Part shown: positions 1 to 9,575 of the stretch, in pieces
Position numbering within the stretch: position 1 is the stretch's first letter
How the letters are laid out: each line of letters begins with the position of its first letter
Assembly: GCF_000003605.2 (NCBI RefSeq)
Contig: NW_003140418.1
Location: 1-12,171, forward strand
DNA from: Saccoglossus kowalevskii
Taxonomy: Eukaryota > Hemichordata > Enteropneusta > Harrimaniidae
Reading direction: 5' to 3'
DNA length: 12,171 nucleotides
The notes under the pieces: generated by a model
Told to the model about the DNA's origin: nothing
Seen by the model: only the letters and a program-made list of their open reading frames with translations
The model's database searches: none
Translations under genes and position numbers: made by a program

Positions 1-173
1 AGTAGTTCATCATAGGCTGATAATCGTCGGAATTGGATGTAATTTAATACTTCGGCTAGGCAAAAAATCCCGGGAAAAAGTTAGTATGTACGGTGGAATA
101 AAAATGTTCATCAGCCTACTGCACGTGGTATTCCCAGCCGGTCTCCCATGCAAGTACTAACCATGCCCTATGC
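1..173. repeat. Partial A-type monomer at left edge
   Basis: From about base 14 this matches the A type seen at 4645, including the unusual 'taatcgtcgg' and 'gtaatttaatactt' variants and 'ttcatcagcc' near the end. The first ~13 bases (agtagttcatcat) do not align cleanly to the expected 'ggtttggcagtagg' region. They may be a local error, a read-end artefact or a small rearrangement. Confidence 0.85.
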
Positions 174-820
174 AGCTTAACTTCAGTGATCGGACAAGAA
201 CTGGTGTATTCTGCAATGGTTTGGCAGTAGGCTGAATATTTGTCGGAATTGGATTTCAATTAATGCTTCGGCTAGACAAAAAATCACGGGAAAAAGATAG
301 TATGTATGGTGGAATAAAAATGTTGATAAGCCTACTGCACGTGATATTCTCAGCCGGTCTCCCATGCAAGTACTAACCACGTCCGGTTAGCTTAACTTCA
401 GTGATCAGACGAGAACTGGTGTATTCTGCAATTGTTTGGCAGTAGGCTGAATATTCGTCGGAATAGGATTTCAATTAATGTTTAGGCTCGGCAAATAATA
501 AAGGGAAAAAGATAGTATGTATGGTGGAATAAAAATGTTGATAAGCCTACTGCACGTGGCATTCCCAGCAGGTATCCCATGCAAGTACTAACCACGCCCG
601 ATGCAGCTTAACTTCAGTGATCGGACGAGAACTGGTGTATTCTGCAATGGTTTGGCAGTAGGCTGAATATTCGTCGGAATTGGATGTCATTTAATGCTAC
701 GGCTAGACAAAAAATCATGGGTAAAATTAAGTATGTAATGTGGTATAAAAAAGTTGATGAGCCTACTGCACGTGGTATTCTCAGCCGGTCTCCCATGCAA
801 GTACTAACCACGCCCGATGC

Positions 821-1224
821 AGCTTAAATTCAGTGATCGAACGGGAACTGGTGTGTTCTGCAATGGTTTGACAGTAGCTGAATATTCGTCAGATTGCATG
901 TCGTTTAACGCTTCGGCTAGGCAAAATCACGGGAAAATTGTGTATGTACGTGAATAAAATGTGATGAGCCTAATCACATGGTATTCCAGGCGGTCTCCAT
1001 GCACCACGCCCGATGCAGCTTACTTCATGATCGACGAGACTGGTGTATCTGCAATGGTTTGGCAGTAGCTGAATATTCGTCGGAATTGGATGTCATTTAC
1101 TGCTACTGCTAGGCAAAAATCCCGGGAAAACGTTAGTATGTACGATGGAATAAAAATCTTGATGAGCTAATGCACGTGGTATTCCCAGCCTGTCTCCCAT
1201 GCAAGTACTAACCACGCCCGATGC
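821..1224. repeat. Two monomers (D, H) with dense one-base deletions
   Basis: Monomer 821-1016 is 196 bp, against 208 for the matching D monomer at 8728. Monomer 1017-1224 is 208 bp, against 216 for the matching H monomers. The shortfall of 12 and 8 bp is explained by single-base losses, mostly in runs of two or more identical bases (gg to g, aa to a, cc to c), with no compensating insertions that I can see. This pattern is typical of uncorrected long-read sequence rather than ordinary satellite divergence, but real decay is not excluded. Confidence 0.75.
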
Positions 1225-2290
1225 AGCTTAACTTCAGTGATCGGACGAGAACTGGTGTATTCTGCAATGGTTTGGCAGTAGGCTGAATATTCATCCGAAT
1301 TGTATGTCATTTAATGCTCCGTCTAGGCAAAAAATCATGGGAAAAAGTTAGAATGTAATGTGGAATAAAAATGTTGATGAGCCTACTGCACGTGGTATTC
1401 TCAGCCGGTCTCCCATGCAAGTACTAACCACGCCCGATGCAGCTTAACTTCAGTGATCGAACGGGAACTGGTGTGTTCTGCAATGGTTTGACAGTAGGCG
1501 GAATATTCGTCAGAATTGCATGTCGTTTAACGCTTCGGCTAGGCAAAAAATCCCGGGAAAAATTTGGTATGTACGGTGGAATAAAAATGTTGATGAGCCT
1601 AATGCACATGATATTCCAGGCCGGTCTCCAATGCAACCACGCCCGTTGCAGCTTAACTTCGGCGATCGGACGAGAACTGGTGTATTCTGCAATGGTTTGG
1701 CAGTAGGCTGAATATTCGTCCGAATTGCATGTCATTTAATGCTACGGCTAGGCAAAAAATCATGGGCAAAAGTAAGTATGTAATGTGGAATACAAATGTT
1801 GATGAGCCTACTGCACGTGGTATTCCCAGCCGGTCTCCCATGCAAGTACTAACCACGCCCGATGCAGCTTAACTTCAGTGATCGGACGAGAACTGGTGTA
1901 TTCTGCAATGGTTAGGCAGTAGGCTGAATATTCCTTCGAATTGTATGTCATTTAATGCTTCGTCTAGGCAAAAAATCATGGGAAAAAGTTAGTATGTAAT
2001 GTGGAATACAAATGATGATGAGCCTACTGCACGTGGTATTCTCAGCCGGTCTCCCATGCAAGTACTAACCACGCCCGATGCAGCATAACTTCAGTGATCA
2101 AACGAGAACTGGTGTGTTCTGCAATGGTTTGACAGTAGGCGGAATATTCGTCAGAATTGCATGTCGTTTAACGCTTTGGCTAGGCAAAAAATCCCGGGAA
2201 AAATTTGGTATGTACGGTGGAATAAAAATGTTGATGAGCCTAATGCACATGATATTCCAGGCCGGTCTCCAATGCAACCACGCTCGATGT
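1225..2290. repeat. G-F-C-G-F block, 641-bp trimer period
   Basis: Monomers at 1225 (G), 1441 (F, 209 bp), 1650 (C), 1866 (G) and 2082 (F, 209 bp) form a trimer that repeats with an offset of exactly 641 bp (1225 to 1866, 1441 to 2082). The two F copies share 'ggcggaatattcgtcag' and the same 7-bp loss. The C monomer at 1650 carries 'cggcgatcgg', a variant also seen at 5292 and 10223. The third slot of the second round is replaced by the chimeric block that follows. Confidence 0.85.
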
Positions 2291-3528
2291 AGCTTAACTT
2301 CAGTGATCGCACGAGAACTGGTGTATTCTGCGATGGTTTGGCAGTAGGCTGAATATTCGTCCGAATTGTATGTCATTTAATGCTTCGTCTAGGCAAAAAA
2401 CACGGGAAAAAGATAGTATGTAAGGTGGAATAAAAATATTCATCAGCCTACTGCACGTGGTATTCCCAGCCGGTCTCCCATGCAAGTACAAACCACGCCC
2501 GATGCAGCTTATCTTCAGAGATCGGACGAGAACTGGTGTATTCTGCAATGGTTTGGCAGTAGACTGTATATTTGTCGGAATTGGATTTCAATTAATGCTT
2601 CGGCTAGGCAAAAAATCCCGGGAAAAACTTAGTATGTACGGTGGAATAAAAATGTTCATCAGCCTACTGCACGTGGTATTCCCAGCCGGTCTCCCATGCA
2701 AGTACTAACCACGCCCGATGCAGCTTAACTTCAGAGATCGGACGAGAACTGGTGTATTCTGCAATGGTTTTGCAGTAGGCTGAATATTCGTAGGAATTGG
2801 ATGTCATTTAGTGCTACGGCTAGGCAAAAAATCATAGGTAAAAGTTAGTATGTAATGTGGAATAAAAATGTTGATGAGCCTACTGCACATGATATTCCAG
2901 GCCGGTCTCCAATGCAACCACGCCCGATGTAGCTTAACTTCAGTGATCGCACGAGAACTGGTGTATTCTGCGATGGTTTGGCAGTAGGCTGAATATTCGT
3001 CCGAATTGTATGTCATTTAATGCTTCGTCTAGGCAAAAAACACGGAAAAAAGATAGTATGTATGGTGGAATAAACATATTCATCAGCCTACTGCACGTGG
3101 TATTCCCAGCCGGTCTCCCATGCAAGTACAATCAACGCCCGATGCAGCTTATCTTCAGAGATCGGACGAGAACTGGTGTATTCTGCAATGGTTTGGCAGT
3201 AGACTGAATATTTGTCGGAATTGGATTTCAATTAATGCTTAGCTAGGCAAAAATCCCGGGAAAAACTTAGCATGTACGGTGGATAAAATGTTCATCAGCC
3301 TACTGCACGTGTATTCCCAGCCGGTCTCCCATGCAAGTACTAACCACGCCTCGATGCAGCTTAACTTCAGTGATCGAACGAGAACTGGTGTATTCTGCAA
3401 TGGTTTGGCAGTAGGCTGAATATTCGTCAGAATTGGATGTCATTTAATGCTACGGCTAGGCAAAAAATCATGGGTAAAAGTTAGTATGTAATGTGGAATG
3501 AAAATGTTGATGAGCCTACTGCACGTTG
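2249..3528. repeat. 640-bp tandem duplication of a chimeric trimer
   Basis: Two adjacent copies, about 2249-2888 and 2889-3528, are offset by 640 bp. Each holds the F-type 3' end, then a G/A chimera (2291 and 2931), a B/A chimera (2506 and 3146) and a C monomer (2722 and 3358). Shared private variants include 'cgcacgag', 'ctgcgatgg', 'atcttcagag' and 'gtaca' in place of 'gtact'. The junction lies inside monomer 2722: it reads as C up to 2884 and as F from 2889, with 'gcac' common to both sides. The copies have since diverged by a few substitutions, and the second copy has a small cluster of one-base losses at about 3240-3312. Confidence 0.85.
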
Positions 3529-4644
3529 TATTCCCAGCCGGTCTCCCATGCAAGTACTAACCACGCCTTATGCAGCTTAAATTCAGTGATCGGACGTGAA
3601 CTGGTGTGTTCTGCAATTGTTTGACAGTAGGTTGAATATTCGTCAGAATTGCCTGTGGTTTAACGCGTTGGCTAGGCAAAAAATCCCGGGAAAAATTTGG
3701 TATGTATGGTGGAATAAAAATGTTGATAAGCCTACTGCATGTGGTATTCCCAGCCGGTCTCCCATGCAAGTACTAACCACGCCCGATGCAGCTTAACTTC
3801 AGTGATCGGACGAGAACTGGTGTATTCTGCAATGGTTTGGCAGTAGTCTGAATATTCGTCGGAATTGGATGTCATTTACTGCTACGGCTAGGCAAACAAT
3901 CCCGGGAAAACGTTAGTATGTACGGTGGAATAAAAATGTTGATGAGCCTAATGCACGTGGTATTCCAAGCCTGTCTCCCATGCAAGTACTAACCACGCCC
4001 GATGCAGCTTAACTTCAGTGATCGGACGAGAACTGGTGCATTCTGCAATGGTTTGGCAGTAGGCTGAATGTTCGTCCGAATTGTATGTCATTTAATGCTT
4101 CGTCTAGGCAAAAAATCATGGGAAAAGTTAGTATGTAATGTGGAATAAAAATATTGATGAGCCTACTGCACGTGGTATTCTCAGCCGGTCTCCCATGCAA
4201 GTACTAACCACGCCCGATGCAGCTTAACTTCAGTGATCGAACGGGAACTGGTGTGTTCTGCAATGGTTTGACAGTAGGCTGAATGTTCGTCAGAATTGCA
4301 TGTCGTTTAACGCTTCGGCTAGGCAAAAAATCCAGGGAAAAATGTGGTATGTACGGTGGAATAACAATGTTGATGAGCCTAATGCACATGGTATTCCAGG
4401 CCGGTCTCCCATGCACCACGCCTGATGCAGCTTAACTTCAGTGATCAGACGAGAACTGGTGTATTCTGCAATGGTTTGGCAGTAGGCTGATTATTCGTCC
4501 GAATTGTATGTCATTTAATGCTTCGTCTAGGCAAAAAAGCATGGGAAAAATTTTGAATGTAATGTGGAATAAAAATGTTGATGGGCCTACTGCACGTGGT
4601 ATTCCCAGCCGGTCTCCCGTGCAAGTCCTAACCATGCCCGATGC
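3358..4644. repeat. HOR segment C-K-H-G-F-G
   Basis: Monomers at 3358 (C), 3574 (K, with 'gcctgtggttt'), 3790 (H), 4006 (G), 4221 (F, 208 bp) and 4429 (G) follow the canonical order from C to F, then add one extra G before the next A. This extra monomer is a simple departure from the 8-mer, as expected from unequal exchange between HOR copies out of register. Confidence 0.8.
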
Positions 4645-4694
4645 AGCTTAACTTCAGTGATCGGACGAGAACTGGTGTATTCTGCAATGGTTTG

Positions 4695-4809
4695 GCAGTA
4701 GGCTGAATAATCGTCGGAATTGGATGTAATTTAATACTTCGGCTAGGCAAAAAATTCCGGGAAAAAGTTAGTATGTACGGTGGAATAAAAATGTTCATCA
4801 GCCTACTGC
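4695..4809. repeat. Intra-monomer inverted repeat (12-bp arms), representative copy
   Basis: The left arm GCAGTAGGCTGA at 4695-4706 and the right arm TCAGCCTACTGC at 4798-4809 are perfect reverse complements separated by 91 bp. Perfect 12-bp arms occur in most A-type monomers. Most B, C, E and G monomers keep 10-bp arms (gcagtaggct / agcctactgc). F and H types break the pairing with 'cctaatgc'. Such arms could form a cruciform in DNA or a stem in a transcript. No function is shown. Confidence 0.8.
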
Positions 4810-5291
4810 ACGTGGTATTCCCAGCCGGTCTCCCATGCAAGTACTAACCACGCCCTATGCAGCTTAACTTCAGTGATCGGACAAGAACTGGTGTTTTCTG
4901 CAATGGTTTGGCAGTAGGCTGAACATTTGTCGGAATTGGATTTCAATTAATGCTTCGGCTAGACAAACAATCACGGGAAAAAGACAGTATGTATGGTGGA
5001 ATAAAAATGTTGATAAGCCTACTGCACGTGATATTCTCAGCCGGTCTCCCATGCAAGTACTAACCACGTCCGGTTAGCTTAACTTCAGTGATCAGACGAG
5101 AACTGGTGTATTCTGCAATGGTTTGGCAGTAGGCTGAATATTCGTCGGAATAGGATTTCAATTAATGTTTCGGCTCGGCAAATAATAAAGGGAAAAATAT
5201 AGTATGTACAGTGGAATAAAAATGTTGATAAGCCTACTGCACGTGGCATTCCCAGCAGGTCTTCCATGCAAGTACTAACCACGCCCGATGC

Positions 5292-5502
5292 AGCTTCGGC
5301 GATCGGACGAGAACTGGTGTATTCTGCAATGGTTTGGCAGTAGGCTGAATATTCGTCGGAATTGGATGTCATTTAATGCTACGGCTAGGCAAAAAATCAT
5401 GGGCAAAAGTAAGTATGTAATGTGGAATAAAAATGTTGATGAGCCTACTGCACGTGGTATTCCCAGCCGGTCTCCCATGCAAGTACTAACCACGCCCGAT
5501 GC
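5292..5502. repeat. C monomer with 5-bp deletion (211 bp)
   Basis: The monomer starts 'agcttcggcgatcgg' where its relative at 10223 has 'agcttaacttcggcgatcgg', so five bases (aactt or equivalent) are missing. The lost bases carry one of the recurrent minus-strand stops, which is why an unusually long minus-strand frame runs through this point. I treat that frame as accidental. Confidence 0.8.
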
Positions 5503-6365
5503 AGCTTAAATTCAGTGATCGGACGAGAACTGGTGTGTTCTGCAATGGTTTGACAGTAGGCTGAATATTCGTCAGAATTGCCTGTGGTTTAAAGCGTAGG
5601 CTAGGCAAAAAATCCCGGGAAAAATTTGGTATGTACGGTGGAATAAAAATGTTGATAAGCCTACTGCACGTGGCATTCCCAGCCGGTCTCCCATGCAAGT
5701 ACTAACCACGCCCGATGCAGCTTAACTTCAGTGATCGGACAAGAACTGGTGTATTCTGCAATGGTTTGGCAGTAGGCTGAATATTCGTCGGAATTGGATG
5801 TCATTTACTGCTACGGCTAGGCAAAAAATCCCGGGAAAACGTTAGTATGTACGGTGGAATAAAAATGTTGATGAGCCTAATGCACGTGGTATTCCCAGCC
5901 TGTATCCCATGCAAGTACTAACCACGCCCGATGCAGCTTAACTTCAGTGATCGGACGAGAACTGGTGTATTCTGCAATGGTTTGGCAGTAGGCTGAATAT
6001 TCGTCGGAATTGGATGTCATTTACTGCTACGGCTAGGCAAAAATCCCGGGAAAACGTTAGTATGTACGGTGGAATAAAAATGTCGATGAGGCTAATGCAC
6101 GTGGTATTCCCAGCCTGTGTTCTATGCAAGTACTAACCACCCCCGATGCAGCTTAACTTCAGTGATCGGACGAGAACTGGTGTATTCTGCAATGGTTTGG
6201 CAGTAGGCTGAATATTCGTCCGAATTGGATGTCATTTAATGCTACGGCTAGGCAAAAAATCATGGGCAAAAGTAAGTATGTAATGTGGAATAAAAATGAT
6301 GATGAGCCTACTGCACGTGGTATTCTCAGCCGGTCTCCCATGCAAGTACTAACCACGCCCGATGC

Positions 6366-7185
6366 AGCTTAACTTCAGTGATCGAACGGGAACTGGTGTG
6401 TTCTGCAATGGTTTGACAGTAGGCTGAATATTCGTCAGAATTGCCTGTGGTTTAAAGCGTTGGCTAGGCAAAAAATCCCGGGAAAATTTGGTATGTACGG
6501 TGGAATAAAAATGTTGATAAGCCTACTGCACGTGGTATTCCCAGCCAGTCTCCCATGCAAGTACTAACCACGCCCGATGCAGCTTAACTTCAGTGATCGG
6601 ACGAGAACTGGTGTATTCTGCAATGGTTTGGCAGTAGGCTGAATATTCGTTGGAATTGGATGTCATTTACTGCTACGGCTAGGCAAAAAATCCCGGGAAA
6701 ACGTTAGTATGTACGGTGGAATAAAAATGTCGATGAGCCTAATGCACGTGGTATTCCCAGCCTGTGTCCTATGCAAGTACTAACCACCCCGATGCAGCTT
6801 AACTTCAGTGATCGGACGAGAACTGGTGTATTCTGCAATGGTTAGGCAGTAGGCTGAATATTCGTCCGAATTGTATGTCATTTAATGCTTCGTCTAGGCA
6901 AAAAATCATGGGAAAAAGTTAGTATGTAATGTGGAATAAAAATGATGATGAGCCTACTGCACGTGGTATTCTCAGCCGGTCTCCCATGCAAGTACTAACC
7001 ACGCCCGATGCAGCTTAACTTCAGTGATCGAACGGGAACTGGTGTGTTCTGCAATGGTTTGACAGTAGGCGGAATATACGTCAGAATTGCATGTCGTTTA
7101 ACGCTTTGGCTAGGCAAAAAATCCCGGGAAAAATTTGGTATGTACGGTGGAATAAAAATGTTGATGAGCCTAATGCACATGATAT
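6366..7185. repeat. Long duplicate, copy 1 (partner 10441-11260)
   Basis: This K-H-G-F segment matches the segment starting at 10441 at an offset of 4075 bp with about five differences by eye. The G monomers 6796 and 10871 appear identical over 216 bp. Shared private variants include 'cagccagtctccc', 'cctgtgtcctatgc', 'ggttaggcag' and 'ggcggaatatacg'. Similarity drops on both sides: upstream the C monomers 6150 and 10223 are of different subtypes, and downstream the 3' ends of the F monomers diverge. Confidence 0.85.
6645..6661 (+). other. CENP-B-box-like motif (weak)
   Basis: The known CENP-B box is YTTCGTTGGAARCGGGA, with core nTTCGnnnnAnnCGGGn. Here the sequence ATTCGTTGGAATTGGAT matches 12 of 17 positions and 7 of 9 core positions, missing the C and last G of CGGG. 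Most A, C and H monomers carry the nearly identical 'attcgtcggaattgg' at the same place. The match may be coincidence, and no binding is implied without knowing the host. Confidence 0.25.
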
Positions 7186-7220
7186 TCCCAGCCTGTCTCC
7201 CATGCAACCACGCCCGAAGC

Positions 7221-7882
7221 AGCTTAACTTCAGTGATCGGACGAGAACTGGTGTATTCTGCAATTCTTTGGCAGTAGGCTGAATATTCGTCGGAATAGGA
7301 TTTCAATTAATGTTTCGGCTCGGCAAATAATAAAGGGAAAAAGATAGTATGTATGGTGGAATAAAAATGTTGATAAGCCTACTGCACGTGGCATTCCCAG
7401 CAGGTCTCCCATGCAAGTATTAACCACGCCCGATGCAGCTTAACTTCAGTGATCGGACGAGAACTGGTGTATTCTGCAATGGTTTGGCAGTAGGCTGAAT
7501 ATTCGTCGGAATTGGATGTCATATAATGCTACGGCTAGACAAAAAATCATGGGTAAAATTAAGTATGTAATGTGGTATAAAAAAGTTGATGAGCCTACTG
7601 CACGTGGTATTCTCAGCCAGTCTTCCATGCAAGTACTAACCACGCCCGATGCAGCTTAAATTCAGTGATCGAACGGGAACTGGTGTGTTCTGCAATGGTT
7701 TGGCAGTAGGCTGAACATTTGTCGGAATTGGATTTCAATTAATGCTTCGGCTAGACAAACAATCACGGGAAAAAGATAGTATGTATGGTGGAATAAAAAT
7801 GTTGATAAGCCTACTGCACGTGATATTCTCAGCTGGTCTCCCATGCAAGTACTAACCACGTCCGGTTAGCTTAAATTCAGTG
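7221..7882. repeat. Long duplicate, copy 1 continued (partner 11510-12171)
   Basis: E-C-(F/B)-start of E here matches 11510-12171 at an offset of 4289 bp, with about three substitutions plus one 1-base deletion at the right edge. The F/B monomers 7653 and 11942 look identical. The offset exceeds the 4075 bp of the preceding segment by 214 bp, exactly the length of the A monomer at 11296, which is absent at the equivalent point here. Confidence 0.85.
7653..7867. repeat. Chimeric F/B monomer
   Basis: The 5' part is F-like ('aaattcag', 'gaacgggaac', 'gtgtgttc'). The rest is B-like ('aacatttgtcgg', 'ttcaattaatgcttcgg', 'cacgtccggtt'). The switch lies between 7687 and 7703. The type order around it, E-C-F/B-E, is a shortcut through the canonical order that skips H, G, F and A, consistent with unequal crossing over between out-of-register HOR copies. 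The same chimera recurs at 11942-12156. Confidence 0.85.
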
Positions 7883-8082
7883 ATCAGACGAGAACTGGTG
7901 TATTCTGCAATGGTTTATCAGTAGGCTGAATATTCGTCGGAATAGGATTTCAATTAATGTTTCGGCTCGGCAAATAATAAAGGGAAAAATATAGTATGTA
8001 CAGTGGAATAAAAATGTTGATAAGCCTACTGCACGTGGCATTCCCAGCAGTCTTCCATGCAAGTATTAACCACGCCCGATGC

Positions 8083-9575
8083 AGCTTAACTTCAGTGATC
8101 AGAGGAGAACTGGTGTATTCTGCAATGGTTTGGCAGTAGCTGATATTTCGTCCGAATTGGATGTCATTTACTGCTACGGCTAGGCAAAAATCCCGGGAAA
8201 AAGTTAGTATGTACGGTGGAATAAAAATGTTCATCAGCCTACTGCACGTGGTATTCTCAGCCGGTCTCCCATGCAAGTACTAACCACGCCCAATGCAGCT
8301 TAAATTCAGTGATCGGACAAGAACTGGTGTATTCTGCAATGGTTTGGCAGTAGGCTGAATATTTGTCGGAATTGGATTTCAATTAATGCTTCGGCTAGAC
8401 AAAAAATCACGGGAAAAAGATAGTATGTATGGTGGAATAAAAATGTTGATAAGCCTACTGCACGTGATATTCTCAGCCGGTCTCCCATGCAAGTACTAAC
8501 CACGTCCGGTTAGCTTAACTTCAGTGATCAGACGAGAACTGGTGTATTCTGCAATTGTTTGGCAGTAGGCTGAATATTAGTCGGAATAGGATGTCATTTA
8601 ATGCTACGGCTAGACAAAAAATCATGGGTAAAAGTAAGTATGTAATGTGGTATAAAAAAGTTGATGAGCCTACTGCACGTGGTATTCTCAGCCGGTCTCC
8701 CATGCAAGTACTAACCACACCCGATGCAGCTTAAATTCAGTGATCGAACGGGAACTGGTGTGTTCTGCAATGGTTTGACAGTAGGCTGAATATTCGTCAG
8801 AATTGCATGTCGATTAACGCTTCGGCTAGGCAAAAAATCCCGGGAAAAATTGTATATGTACGGTGGAATAAAAATGTTGATGAGCCTAATCACATGGTAT
8901 TCCAGGCCGGTCTCCCATGCAACCACGCCCGATGCAGCTTAACTTCAGTGATCGGACGAGAACTGGTGTATTCTGCAATGGTTTGGCAGTAGCTGAATAT
9001 TCGTCGGAATTGGATGTAATTTAATACTTCGGCTAAGCAAAAAATCCCGGGAAAAATTTAGTATGTACGGTGGAATAAAAATGTTCATCAGCCTACTGCA
9101 CGTGGTATTCCCAGCCGGTCTCCCATGCAAGTACTAAACCACGCCCGATGCAGCTTAATTTCAGTGATTGGACGAGAACTGGTGTATTCTGCAATGGTTT
9201 GGCAGTAGGCTGAATATTCCTCGGAATTGGATGTCATTTAATGCTACGGCTAGACAAAAAAATCATGGGTAAAATTAAGTATGTAATGTGGTATAAAAAA
9301 GTTGATGAGCCTACTGCACGTGGTATTCTCAGCCGGTCTCCCATGCAAGTACTAACCACGCCCGATGCAGCTTAAATTCATGATCGAACGGTAACTGGTG
9401 TGTTCTGCAATGGTTTGACATTAGGCTGAATATTCTTCAGAATTGCATGTCGTTTAACGCTTCTTCTAGGCAAAAAATCCCGGGAAAAATTGTGTATGTA
9501 CGGTGGAATAAAAATGTTGATGAGCCTAATCACATGGTATTCCAGGCCGGTCTCCCATGTAACCACGCCCGATGC
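8083..9575. repeat. Rearranged block (H/A)-B-(E/C)-D-A-C-D
   Basis: Monomers at 8083 (H/A chimera, switch between about 8176 and 8202), 8297 (B), 8512 (E/C chimera), 8728 (D, 208 bp), 8936 (A), 9152 (C, 217 bp) and 9369 (D, 207 bp). The canonical order holds across B-E/C-D but with monomers removed. D-A-C then repeats as a trimer: 8728 to 9369 is 641 bp and 8936 to the A at 9576 is 640 bp. The two A copies share 'cggctaagc', which is not seen in the other A monomers. The D copies share 'cctaatcacatgg' with the monomer at 821. Confidence 0.8.
8512..8727. repeat. Chimeric E/C monomer
   Basis: The 5' part carries E markers ('gatcagacgag', 'gcaattgtttgg', 'gaatagg'), including the 'attgttt' variant shared with the E monomer at 389. 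The 3' part is C ('tgtcatttaatgcta', 'ctagac', 'gtggtataaaaaag'). The switch lies between 8588 and 8593. Compared with the B-E-C order at 174-820, one whole monomer has been lost in register, so the monomer length stays at 216 bp. Confidence 0.88.

Larger units (their letters stand above)
1..1649. repeat. HOR copy 1: A-B-E-C-D-H-G-F
   Basis: Eight successive monomers follow the window-wide order, with D (821-1016) in the slot that K fills in the canonical copy. Diagnostic variants are: B (174) 'ttcaattaatgcttcgg' and 'cacgtccggtt'; E (389) 'aataggattt' and 'aataataaaggg'; C (605) 'gctacggctagac' and 'catggg'; H (1017) 'tttactgcta' and 'aaaacgttag'; G (1225) 'gaattgtatgtc'; F (1441) 'gaacggg', 'gacagtagg' and loss of 7 bp near the 3' end. 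The first A monomer is cut by the window edge. D and H here carry about 20 one-base deletions. Confidence 0.85.
4645..5934. repeat. HOR copy 2, partial: A-B-E-C-K-H
   Basis: Six monomers at 4645 (A), 4861 (B), 5076 (E), 5292 (C), 5503 (K) and 5719 (H) follow the canonical order. The first four resemble 1-820 at an offset of about 4687 bp, including the 'taatcgtcgg' variant in A. The G and F slots are not reached, because the next monomer is a second H at 5935. Confidence 0.85.
5935..7220. repeat. HOR segment H-C-K-H-G-F
   Basis: Monomers at 5935 (H), 6150 (C), 6366 (K), 6581 (H), 6796 (G) and 7012 (F, 209 bp). With the preceding block, this gives C-K-H-H-C-K-H-G-F, so C-K-H occurs twice with an extra H between. 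The H monomers at 5935 and 6581 share 'gtcgatga' and 'cctgtgt' 3' variants that the H at 5719 lacks, so they form an H sub-lineage. The last ~40 bp of 7012-7220 look H-like rather than F-like (cagcctgtctcc), suggesting a conversion tract or junction before the following E. Confidence 0.8.

Noticed and set aside
5085-5372. 95-codon minus-strand frame that looks like a fusion of two repeat-encoded peptides
   Set aside because: It is longer only because the 5-bp deletion in the C monomer at 5292 removes a recurrent stop. That is an accident of the deletion, not a gene.
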